Positions 12,627 through 21,278 are shown, counted from the first letter of the stretch. The stretch is 64,000 bases of DNA from Polytrichum commune (GCA_950295325.1 OX485804.1:63580533-63644532); one strand, 5' to 3'. Made by a program: numbers and translations. The notes: generated from the letters alone by a model not told the origin.

Positions 12627-12863
12627 AGTTGTTGGCATCATTGGGAAAGTCTAAATGTCAATGATTACATCGTTATATGTCACGCAATTGTATTATTTTT
12701 CTAACTTGCTCAAACAAAAGAGAAACCAACGACTTCAACTTGTTTGGAAAGTTTAGTGTATAGTGTCATGTAAGTAGGGGTTAAGTATAAGCTTTGGCAT
12801 AAAGTTTTGTTGCAAGAATGCCTTGGCACCGCACCTTAGTATATTTCATGTAGCACCTTAGTT
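12627..12863. repeat. Direct repeat copy B (partner at 11413-11672)
   Basis: It shows the same ordered blocks as copy A with moderate divergence, in the same orientation. The DNA between the copies holds one diverged 22-base palindrome at 12205-12226 (GTTTGGGTCG then TC then CTACCTAAAC) and nothing else recognisable. Confidence 0.7.
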
Positions 12864-12949
12864 CATTGAAATAAGTAATACCCGCTAAGGGTTTAGAGTT
12901 AGGCTTTAGGATTTAGGGTTCCCCGAAATCCTAATTACGTGGGTACCCT

Positions 12950-13050
12950 AATCATGTGGGCCGCCTATTGGCGGGGGTGGGGCCAATTCCCGAGGCGAAC
13001 AAAACCCCAAACGTCACCTTTTCGAATTCTTTCTCTCTCTCTCCGCGCCA
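12950..13050 (+). promoter_or_regulatory. Candidate promoter of the plus-strand ParB-like gene
   Basis: Base composition jumps to GC-rich. An inverted CCAAT (ATTGG) near 12966 and a direct CCAAT near 12981 flank a GGCGGGGG box, so the block is itself nearly an inverted repeat. ACGTCA (bZIP-type core) follows near 13013, then a TTTCTCTCTCTCTCC pyrimidine run that could be the start region. A degenerate telomere-like stretch (AGGGTTT, TTTAGGG) lies just upstream around 12887-12920. No clear TATA box was seen. Confidence 0.4.
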
Positions 13051-13714
13051 AGCATTCCCTCTGCGCCTCGCTTGGAAGCGCCGCCTCTCCTGAAGCGCCG
13101 CGGCGATTCAGGCGCGGTATTCCCACCATTCTGCTTCTTCTTCATTATTTCTCTTTTTGCTCTTGCTCTTGCATAACTCTTATCCAATCTTAGGTTTTAG
13201 GAAGAGTCTTGAAAAGCACAGAAACTTGCGGAGGAAAGGTTTAGTGCGTGAGGGTAAAGGAACTTAGTAGAGGAGTTTTCAAGAGTGTTGTTTAAGAGTG
13301 TTGCAGAGTGTTGAAGAGTGCGGCAAGAAGTTAGGAGAACATCGTGTAGGAGGTTGAGATTGTGCTTGTGAGTATCAGGAGTTATTGTGTAGTGCAAAAG
13401 ATTTCAAAGTCGTTTGAGCGATTCTATAATTTTGTGATAGATTCAGGAGTTGCTTGAGACATTTAGAAGTCGTTTGAGAGATTCAGAAGTCGTTTGAGAG
13501 ATTCAGAAGTCTTTTGAGAGATCCAGTATTTGTTTGAGAGATTTCAGAGTTGTTTGTGAGATTTCAGAGTTGTTTGAGAGATTGAAGAGTTGTTTGAGGG
13601 ATTCCAGAGTTGTTTGAGATTGAATAGTTGTTTCAGAGATTCCAGAGTTGTTATTGAAGGTTATTGGAAAGAGACATCATCTACTCCAAAGTGTTTGCAG
13701 TGCAAATTTCAAAG
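13030..13714 (+). other. Probable untranslated first exon of the ParB-like gene
   Basis: The segment runs from the pyrimidine-rich start region to a good donor (AAAG|GTATTG at 13714/13715). The matching acceptor (CTTGCAG at 14371) falls immediately before the ATG at 14372, implying a 657-bp leader intron. No convincing long ORF exists in it. It contains the minisatellite at 13401-13655. The exon is inferred from splice signals and composition, not from a transcript. Confidence 0.45.
13401..13655. repeat. Minisatellite, about 20-24 bp unit (GATTCAGAGTTGTTTGAGA)
   Basis: Roughly ten imperfect units of GATT(C/T)CAGAGT(C/T)GTTTGAGA run head to tail. Early units read AGAAGTCGTTTGAGAG and later ones AGAGTTGTTTGAGAG. 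It lies within the inferred untranslated first exon, so it would be part of the mRNA leader. Confidence 0.85.
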
Positions 13715-13846
13715 GTATTGTGTTATGTTTCTGGTCTCTTAGTGTTGTAGCATACACAACACATAAGCATTGTTTATGCTATGTGCAAACTTTTAAAATA
13801 TATTAATAAAAAACACTTTGGGGAGACGACCCAAACAAGGACTGTT

Positions 13847-14345
13847 GTTTGGGTCGATCGACCCAAACAAAGGCAGACGTTTGAAACCCTCCACCCAAAC
13901 AAAGGCTGATGTTTGGGTCGCTCGACCCAAACACAGTCTTTTAAACCCTAAACTCATAAAGAAATCCATGATGTTAGATACAATATAAAATACAAATCCA
14001 CCCAAAACTAAATAATCCGATGTCAGCATACAAATGATGTTCACATATAATAATACAAACTAGGGTCCTCTCATTCTTGGGTCGCTGGACGCAAACAAGG
14101 GCTAATGTTTGGGTCGCTCGACCCAAACACAGTCTTCTAATTATAAACCCATCAAACAATCTATGATGTTAGATACAATATAAAATGCAAGTCCACCCAA
14201 AAATAAAAATACAATATCACCATTAAATGATGTTCACATATAACAATACACAAACCAACAAAATACATGCGGCAATCTATTACATTTCAATTACATCACG
14301 TGACTTCTATTCAGTTTGAAGAAGTTTGGGTCGACCGATCGAAAC
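13847..14345. repeat. Four 22-base palindromes in the leader intron
   Basis: Copies at 13847-13868 (centre AT, perfect palindrome), 13911-13932 and 14107-14128 (centre CT) and 14324-14345 (right arm partly mutated) share the arms GTTTGGGTCG and CGACCCAAAC. A half copy lies at about 13826-13837 and a damaged one near 14075-14097. Short flanks (TAGATACAATATAAAATGCAA-like and ATGATGTTCACATATAA) recur around 13970-14060 and 14165-14245, so larger units were also duplicated. Confidence 0.85.
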
Positions 14346-14371
14346 TAACATTGGGGCTTCATTCCTTGCAG

Positions 14372-15697
14372 ATGGCCCCAAAGAAACGACCAGGCGAAAG
14401 GTGGTTCATGCTTGCGCTAGACATGATATGGCAAGAGCACGAAACACCGGAAGATGACTCCTACATTCCTAAGGACGGGCTTGTCCTCGCGTGGTCTATC
14501 CAAGTGGTTAAGGGTTCGCAATACAAAATGATTTTTGTTGTGAAGGTTGGGACCGTGGAGAAGCACACATGGGCTACTCTTACGGGGTGGGAGGTGGCAT
14601 CGGTTCAGTCTCTTGGAGACTACGTGGATGTCATCCTCGAGAACAACGCTGTCCAGAACGCGCATATGTTTATGCACCAGTTCTCCGAACCCTTTGACGC
14701 TATCTATGCAAAAGAAACATGTGTAGAACCAGACATCATCAAACCGGAGTCCATATTCATCGATAACAGTACATCGAACACAAAGGTGTCGAGCCGATTC
14801 ACGAAACTAAAGCATGCAATCAGCGTGCTCAACAAAGCCCTGCAGAGCAAAACCAAGTCTCAGCAACCCGTGAGGCGGAAAGCTAAAACAGAGGAAGGTG
14901 TAGGGTCGTCAAGACCTCAATCGGTGAGGAAGCCGTGACCAGTACCGATTGACTCGCGGAGGACCACTCCCTCCCAAACACCTGCAGATAGCGAGACGCC
15001 TACACCTTCTGGGAGCCGTCAAACAACTCCATCCAAGAGGGCAAGAGAGTCATCTGTGATGACTGACGAGCCAGTCTCACCGGAGTTGCGCATGCCGAAG
15101 CCCGGCGAAGAGGTGGATGCAGGGGAGCTGCAGAAAATCGTGAACAATTTCACGACGAAATGCTCCCACTGTTTTTTCATGGGCAGGGATTTCAAGTTTG
15201 ACGTGAACATCAGCCAGTGCCATCTAGCGCCACCGGAAAAGTGTGTCCGGGCAAAGGAGGATGCCTACGTTGACTGGATAATTGCGCAAATCGTTTGCGA
15301 GCAGTTTAAAGACGACAGACAAACGATTGTAGTGATGCCACAGGGTCTCAAGAAAATGCCTACACCTGAAATGTGGCCAACAATTCAGAAGGGCGTTTTT
15401 TGGCTCATAGACGGCCAACACAACGTGGAGGCATCCAAGAAAATCCAACTCATGAATGAGTGGGATGATCCGAACAATCAGAAGGAGAAGCTGAAGGTTT
15501 GGAAGGCACTGGTGGTGTGGTCTGACGACGAGACCAAGCTCAGCGACATCTCCCGGTACTTCAATATGGGAAACAAAAAGAGGGCCTACCAAGCGTCCTG
15601 GATAAGGAATATCATGGCCTCGCGGGAGGTGTGGGAGTTCTATGGTAGGCCTCCCAAGGAGAGGGAGAATGCGAAGGACAAGAATCCCAAGTGGGAG
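14372..15697 (+). pseudogene. First coding exon of the ParB-like gene (ParB-type domain)
   Basis: The ATG at 14372 directly follows the acceptor CTTGCAG; 442 codons in one frame run to the donor GAG|GTGAGT at 15697/15698. Residues 1-100 form an unrecognised globular part. A Ser/Pro/Thr-rich linker follows and contains an in-frame TGA at 14936-14938, in a CGA-like context. The last ~170 codons resemble the ParB/sulfiredoxin fold: DVNISQCHLAPPEKCV, then IIAQIV..TIVVMPQG, then VFWLIDGQHNVEA (DGQHN at residues 347-351), then VWSDDE..ISRYFN. DGxHR is the hallmark of ParB-type nuclease/CTPase domains; here the arginine is replaced by asparagine. I infer a ParB-like domain; function is unknown. Confidence 0.6.
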
Positions 15698-15706
15698 GTG
15701 AGTATT

Positions 15707-15964
15707 GTTTGGGTCGACCGACCCAAACACCTGGTGCAACCTTGTTTATCTAGTTTGGGTTGCTCGACCCAAATAATTGTTGCAGTCTTGTGTTTTCTAG
15801 TTTGGGTCGATCGACCCAAACAATTGTTGCAGTCTTGTGTTTTTTTAGTTTGGGTCGATCGACCCAAACAATTGTTGCAGTCTTGTGTTTTTTAGTTTGG
15901 GTCGATCGACCCAAACAATTGTTGTAGTCTTGTGTTTTTTTAGTTTGGGTCGATCGACCCAAAC
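15707..15964. repeat. Six palindromes in coding intron 1, starting 9 bases after the donor
   Basis: Copies start at 15707 (centre AC), 15753 (damaged), 15800, 15848, 15895 and 15943 (centre AT, perfect palindromes). They are separated by about 25 bp of near-identical spacer (AATTGTTGCAGTCTTGTGTTTTTTA), so this is a tandem ~48-bp unit. The whole array lies inside the intron 15698-16054. Confidence 0.93.
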
Positions 15965-16054
15965 TCTTGTTGCAGATGTTGGTCATGATATGGTTTGAAA
16001 ATCACATGTACATATCTAACACGCATTCAAATGTTATGTTTGGTTCACGTCCAG

Positions 16055-17386
16055 GATTTCAAATACCAGATGATCAACAAATTCTCCTCCATTGATAATT
16101 CGAGCCACAAGTAGAAGAAATACAGCGACCTCAAGGGGGAGATTTACTTGATTACAGCATCGGACTCAGTTTGGAAGAAGTGAAAAACCGTGTTTGAAAA
16201 GTACGAGACGGGAGATTTGATCGATCCCGACACTGGCATTTATTTCAGCCAAACCTCGCGCTTCAAGCAGATGAAGCCTCTCGTGAGAGAGTTTTTTAGA
16301 ACTCTTCAAGGGCTGTCAGAGACGGAGGTGGAGAAAGCGGCATCGCACATCCTGCACGTGGCACCCACGGCGAAGAGGTGCTGGGTGCACCCGAAGATTG
16401 TCTTCCAAAAACCAAAATCCTTCGTTCCTTCATGCTACACCATGAAGGAATGGACGGACAACAAGAAAAAGAAGACGACTATCGTGCATGAGCTGCATAA
16501 ATTGGTGCCAGAGAGGAATATTGTCGTGGACGGCGAGGTTCATGAGGCTAACTGGAGATCATTCAAAGCTGAATATAAGTTCACCAGTGCCTCCATGGCG
16601 GCTCTAATAAGGGAAGCGGGTGACGATTTCTTGCGGGCCAAGATGGTGAAGGGTGGGAAGAACCGGGTGCTTCCGGATCACACAGCGCATGCGTTCTCGA
16701 ATTTCATCAAAGAGAAGAAGATTGTCCAGTTTGAAGGGGAAGCGTACTTCAACCTTGTCACCGTCGACCCTTTGAAAATTCAGGGTTGGCCAGGTCAAGA
16801 CGCCAGAATGGCGATAAGGACGAAAGCAAGGGACCGCTTTCCTTTTGGGATGATTGATTTCAGGAATATTCCTGGAAGCTCATTTGAGGGCACGATGAGC
16901 ACCCTCTTCTACGACCCCTTCCTGTCTAAGTTCGTCGATTATGCAAGCCCTAAGTTTAGGGAGGTAGATATCTGGCTTTGGATAGTCGAGGATAGGAGGG
17001 CGGAGCAGGTGTACGAGCTTGTCCGGAAACTGCAGCCGGAGTATGCAGTCTCCAAGTCTCACTACATCGCCGCACCAGCGGAGGGGGCTTACACGACGTT
17101 GAGGGACAAGAAGACCAAGTTCGTCAACGTCTTGTGTTTGTACTTCGTGTACAAAACGGAGTTGCTGAAGGTGCCGAACCACCCTATATCCCAAATGGAC
17201 AAACTCTTCCAAGTTCCAGAAGGGTTGGGTGCCAACAAGTGCCTCTACGACGAGGCTAAATACGCGAACTATCCTGTAGATGAGCTGCGTATGGAATTTT
17301 ACGTGAGAATGATGAGGACGCTGACGAGGAGAGGGGACTGCATCTTCAACGTCTTCGGAGGCTCGAAACCTATCTATGCTGCCATG
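16055..17386 (+). pseudogene. Second coding exon: degenerate methyltransferase-like domain
   Basis: The exon runs from acceptor CCAG at 16054 to donor ATG|GTAAGT at 17386, 444 codons, phase 0 at both ends, with in-frame stops TAG at 16112-16114 and TGA at 16181-16183. The rest is open. Downstream, VDIWLWIVEDRRAEQVYELV..LQPEY resembles the 'lWvtn..l..al.l...wGF' part of beta-class N6/N4 DNA methyltransferases. The end, ELRMEFYVRMMRTL then GDCIFNVFGGSKPIYAAM, aligns position by position with the permuted SAM-binding motif 'gd.vlDpFaGSGtt..Aa'. Key residues are altered (D to N, G to K), and the expected DPPY position (near GMIDFRNIPG) is not conserved. ParB-methyltransferase fusions are known in prokaryotic mobile elements. 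The assignment is inference. Confidence 0.5.
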
Positions 17387-17414
17387 GTAAGTGATTTTCT
17401 ATAGCTCGTGCGCA

Positions 17415-17508
17415 GTTTGGGTTGATCGACCCAAACTAGGGTCTTTGTTGGTTTGGGTCGATCGACCCAAACTAAGCTCTTTGCAGGTTTGGGTCGATCG
17501 ACCCAAAC
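17415..17508. repeat. Three palindromes in coding intron 2
   Basis: Copies start at 17415 (one mismatch, GTTTGGGTTG), 17451 and 17487, the last two perfect with centre AT. They are 36 bp apart with short spacers (TAGG/AAGCTCTTTG...). All lie in the 192-bp intron 17387-17578 and make up most of its unique sequence. Confidence 0.92.
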
Positions 17509-17578
17509 TAGATATTATTTTTGGTCTTGTTTATGTCCCTCGCCTAATTCTAATGTCTATATAACTTGGATTGTGTAG

Positions 17579-19064
17579 ATGTCGGGGCTGAGTATATACT
17601 CCTACATAGAGGATGGCGATCTGCCATTTTACAGGGCGCAGAGATCGCTGGCGAAGAAGATGGACATCCTCGATTGGATCCCGGGTAGCTACGTCGACGA
17701 GGTTGTTCAGGGGGGCGAAAACCCTCTTGATAGGGTGAGGCGGATCAACCCGGAAGAAATGGCCATGAGGGCCACAACCCAAGTACCCGAACCTCTGGTC
17801 GGGTTGCATCTGGGCAATCCGTCCCGCACAGAAGGTGGCGAGGTTGACGAGGAGGAGGAAGAAGAGGAGCACGAGGAGGCGGAGAAGGAAGGCGACGTGG
17901 AGGAAGGGGCAACGGGCTTCACGCAAGAATCCGAAGCCCCTCAACGGAAGAAGGCGATGCGGGCGGCAACCCCGCAGAGTAAGCTGGTGCCCGTCCTGAC
18001 GGTGGACGATGCACGGGACATGTACTCCAGGGACGCCACCGCCACGTTTAGGGAGAGGAGGAAGTTAAAGGGGAAGAAGCTGTATGGCAACTACTCCGTG
18101 GAGGAGACCATTGCCATAAGCAGCGAGGACGACGATGACATTGAGCTCGCCAAACGGCTAAGATCGGATCCCCCGTCCCCGACAGCGTTCGCTGGCATGG
18201 TTAGGGTGAAGCCCGAGGTCCTGACTGTGGAGGAGGCGAACGAGAAGATGAGGAGGGACGAGGAGCAGCGAGTCCGCCTGCAGAAGGCTGCCGCGGAAGA
18301 ACCCTCAATGCGGAACGAGGTCGCAGAGCTGAGGGCTCTCCTGTTGGAGCAGGAGCGTCAAAGGGCGATGGCCCAACCTCCGTCCCACGCTGACTTGATA
18401 TCACAAGTGATACAAGGAATGTGGGCGCAAGGTTTGGTGGTGGCTCCCTCCAGCTCCTTCCCGCACTTGCCCCCCGGCTTCCCTGCGCAGAGCATCCCTC
18501 AGCAACCTTTGCTGCAATCGTCTTTCAGTTTCCAGCACTTGATTCGGCCCCACCAAGTTCCGTACGCGCCGGTCCAGCAAGTGGATGACCCCAACATCTG
18601 GCGCGTCTCTGGAGCCTCCTCCCCTTTGGGCCCTCCACCACTTCGGCCCCCCATAGTCATGGCGCCCCCCCCACCAATCGGACGACCCCAGGATGTTTGG
18701 GTCGACCGACCCAAACCCACCATCCACTGTAGTGTCCGAAGGGCCCTCTCCAGATGCAGGACAGTTTGGGTCGGGCGACCCAAACCCCGTTGCAGCGCAG
18801 TCCTCCCTTGACCAACATGGGTGTCAACTAGACACGGCCATGCTAGATGTTGAAGGCCTGCAAGGGCCTGGTGATACCTCTACTCCTAACCAAATCGATG
18901 AACCCATGCATGATGCACATGCGGAGATTGGTTTAGGACAAGGGCCTGATGCCGATCGTTTGCAGGAGAAGGTTCCTGACGTCGTTGGAGAAGGCGGTGG
19001 CGAGAGAGGCGGGGCAGCGGGGACGGTGGAGGCTTCCACATCGTCGAGACATGACCAGGGTGAG
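17579..19064 (+). CDS. Third coding exon: acidic, coiled and proline-rich linker region (frameshifted)
   Basis: The exon opens at ATG 17579 right after acceptor GTGTAG. The upstream exon joins it in phase, so the ATG may be an internal Met rather than a start. It encodes a short N-terminal part (LSIYSYIEDGDLPFYRAQ), a Glu-rich acidic run near 17850-17910, a charged helical segment (ANEKMRRDEEQRVRLQ), a QPLLQ/Pro-rich part and a PPPLRPP segment. The frame changes at an eight-C run (18665-18672): upstream frame one is open, downstream frame two is open to GAG|GTAATA at 19064. Two 22-base palindromes (18695, 18764) lie inside the exon and are translated as FGSTDPN/FGSGDPN. No family recognised. 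Confidence 0.5.
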
Positions 19065-19107
19065 GTAATACACTGAGCCCTCCCAGTTTGGGTCGACTGA
19101 CCCAAAC
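18695..19107. repeat. Three palindromes, two in the coding exon and one in the next intron
   Basis: Copies are at 18695-18716 (centre AC), 18764-18785 (one mismatch, centre GG) and 19086-19107 (centre AC, one mismatch). The first two interrupt the proline-rich coding exon. The third begins about 21 bases after the donor at 19064/19065. Confidence 0.9.
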
Positions 19108-19549
19108 TTCTTGGGTCATTGTCTTGTTGGCCTGGTCGTGTCCCCCTTGCTAGGAGGAAATGCACACCCCTTGCCCCCCCTGCTCTACACTTGCTCCCCC
19201 TCCCCCCAACGTGCCCCCCCGCGATCCCCTTCGTCTCGTCTGCATTCGACTACGCTCGACCTTGGCGGCGCGCAACCAATTTTGTGGATGTAGAATTAGG
19301 ATAGTGTGAATGCCCTCGTTCACCGCGGTCCCCCCCCATCAAATTATACATAGAGATTTGTAAAAATAAAATTATTATTTTTGGCGCCCATATGTTTGCA
19401 TCCATGGCCCAATGTATGTTGTTCCCCTTGTATGTTTTTGTTGCCACCAATGGTCCAATTGTTCTTGTGTTTGCACAAAATTTCCGTTCTGCTTGAGATG
19501 GACATAGCATAACATAGTCCTCGCCGCCTTCTCTCGCTCGTCGCCGCAG

Positions 19550-20362
19550 GGTTCGGAGCATAGCGTCGCGGCTCCCCACCGATCCTCTCCGAGGAGTGTG
19601 GAGGACAGCGTGCTGGTCCCCCCGATTTTGCCCTCGCCACCTTCGCCTCCCAAGACCCGGTTCCTGGTGCTAGACCTCAACGGGGTCCTTGTCCAGTGCG
19701 TGCATTGTCCGAGGGTCCCCACGGTGCCTTTCTGCAAGCCCGAGGACACCAACTACGATGGACCCCCCGCGTACATCAAAAGCAAGCTAGTGTACCTCCG
19801 CCCATCCCTTCGGCGCTTCCTACAGGTCGCCCTATCCAAATGGTGGGTGTTCATTTGGAGCTCCATGAAGTCCGAGAATACCCAGGCCGTCGTGGAGTTC
19901 ATCTTCAAGGGACTCCAACCCCCGTGCTTGGTCCTAGGACAAGATTCTTGTAAAACATTATACACCCCCGAGGGTAGGGTTGTGAAGAAGCCCAACAACC
20001 CCGCCGTAAACCAATTTCTTAAGGTCTTGAAGCCAGTCGTATGGGACCAGCGTCCGACCATGGTCGGCTGTCCCTACGACGTTCGCCCCACCCGTGACAA
20101 CACGTTGATGGTGGACGACAGCGCTTCCAAAAACATTTTGAACCCGACCTCGAACTTCATAGTTTGCCCCACGTGGACGGTCGAGAAGGTCCAAGACCGC
20201 TTTTTGTTAGACCTACTTAAGTACATTCAAACGCTCATGGGGAGCGGACTACCCGTGCCCCGGTTCCTTAGTTGTAATCCGATAGGCGAAAGATACATGG
20301 ATCCGAAGGACTATATGTACAGAGAGTTGTATGCTCACGCGAAATATAATAAACTCATTTGA
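19550..20362 (+). CDS. HAD-superfamily FCP1/NIF-like phosphatase domain exon
   Basis: The acceptor CGCCGCAG precedes 19550, and phase 0 matches the upstream exon. The frame is open to TGA at 20360-20362. HAD motif I is FLVLDLNGVL (codon 19673 for the first Asp). The usual second Asp is Asn, as in a group of plant FCP1/NLI-interacting-factor-like proteins. Motif II is probably FIWSSM, motif III a Lys in GRVVKKP, and motif IV NTLMVDDSASKN (Asp codons 20114-20119). The C-terminal part (MDPKDYMYRELYAHAKYNK) is not recognised. The family acts on phosphoserine/threonine, typically of RNA polymerase II CTD; the Asn substitution makes activity here doubtful. It may end the protein or be spliced on to 20482; no clean phase-0 donor was found before the stop. 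Confidence 0.68.
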   Translation, partial: GSEHSVAAPHRSSPRSVEDSVLVPPILPSPPSPPKTRFLVLDLNGVLVQCVHCPRVPTVPFCKPEDTNYDGPPAYIKSKLVYLRPSLRRFLQVALSKWWVFIWSSMKSENTQAVVEFIFKGLQPPCLVLGQDSCKTLYTPEGRVVKKPNNPAVNQFLKVLKPVVWDQRPTMVGCPYDVRPTRDNTLMVDDSASKNILNPTSNFIVCPTWTVEKVQDRFLLDLLKYIQTLMGSGLPVPRFLSCNPIGERYMDPKDYMYRELYAHAKYNKLI

Positions 20363-20481
20363 GATACTACATGGTGTGCCATTGTGTGTGATATATTATG
20401 CCTCAATTGTATATCGATTTTCACATGCTCCCCCCTCCCCCCCTCCCCTTGGGTTTTGTTTTGTTTCTTTTTTTGCGCCAG

Positions 20482-20835
20482 CGTTTGGAGCCCTCGATTG
20501 AGATCGTCAGCGAATCAAACTTGGGGAGCTTCTTCTACGAGACCGTCTACGATGCCGCGTCCACCATCGACTACTCCAAGGAGCCTCTTGACGCCGGCGT
20601 CGTTGATAGCCCCCCACCCAAGCAAATCTTACGGCGATCTCCGTCCCCGTCGCTGCTCAAGGGCATAAATCGCAAATGCATCCGGACGTCCCCCTCTCGG
20701 CCCGGCGGCAGTATTACACCTCAACGGCGGCTGCGGATGGACACTCGGCCTACGAAGAGTGGAACCCTTCCTATTCCTTTGCGGGACGCCTTGCCCCTCC
20801 TCGCCAACTCCGACGCGAATGGCCCCGGTGACAAG
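20482..20835 (+). CDS. Coding exon of unknown function downstream of the HAD exon
   Basis: There is a good acceptor (GCGCCAG before 20482) after a pyrimidine- and T-rich tract, and a good donor (ACAAG|GTGAAC at 20835/20836). The exon is 118 codons in phase 0. It encodes RLEPSIEIVSESNLGSFFYE then a Ser/Pro/Arg-rich tail. No domain is recognised. How it joins the HAD exon is unresolved because that frame stops at 20362. Confidence 0.45.
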
Positions 20836-20960
20836 GTGAACCCCCCCACACATGGTTAACCGCGCATTACAATCATTTTGCTCTAAAAAAATGAACGTGT
20901 GACACGTTTGGGTCTTCCTCCCTAAACTAACACATGTGGTCTTGCATTGACGCGTTGCAG

Positions 20961-21278
20961 GTTGCTCCCACCCGTAGACCTATGCGGGCTAGTGCGTCCG
21001 TCGAGTTGGAGCGTTTCTACTCCATGACCAGAAATGCAAGACAGTCCACTTCATCGTATTCGAATTCTTCGTCGTATAATTCGGGCGGCCGACGGAATCC
21101 AAAATGTGTTATTGATGGCGGTCACCCCAAGAATGGCTATAGTCGCGGGGCGGAGATTTTCAGGAATGTTGAAGCAATGCGAGCAAAAGAAGCCGCAGCA
21201 AAAGAAAAAGAGGCAAAAGAAAAAAAAACAAAAGAAAATGAAGCAAAAGAAAAAGAGGTAGTCTCCGAGGCTAGATAG
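20961..21278 (+). CDS. Last coding exon, with Lys/Glu/Ala-rich helical tail
   Basis: The acceptor GCGTTGCAG lies directly before 20961 and phase 0 matches the donor at 20835. The exon encodes a short basic/serine-rich part, SYSNSSSYNSGG, then a highly charged repeat of the type AKEKEAKEKK (about 21182-21260), and stops at TAG 21276-21278. The tail would form a long charged helix. The intron before it (20836-20960) contains a decayed palindrome at 20906-20927. Confidence 0.5.
   Translation, partial: VAPTRRPMRASASVELERFYSMTRNARQSTSSYSNSSSYNSGGRRNPKCVIDGGHPKNGYSRGAEIFRNVEAMRAKEAAAKEKEAKEKKTKENEAKEKEVVSEAR

Noticed and set aside
14267-14371. Upstream start for the ParB-like gene at 14267
   Set aside because: The stretch contains a damaged palindrome and ends in a good acceptor directly before ATG 14372, so it is better read as intron.
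15640-15986. Minus-strand reading frames with repeated LGRSTQT peptides
   Set aside because: They are antisense translations of the intronic palindromes in the plus-strand gene.
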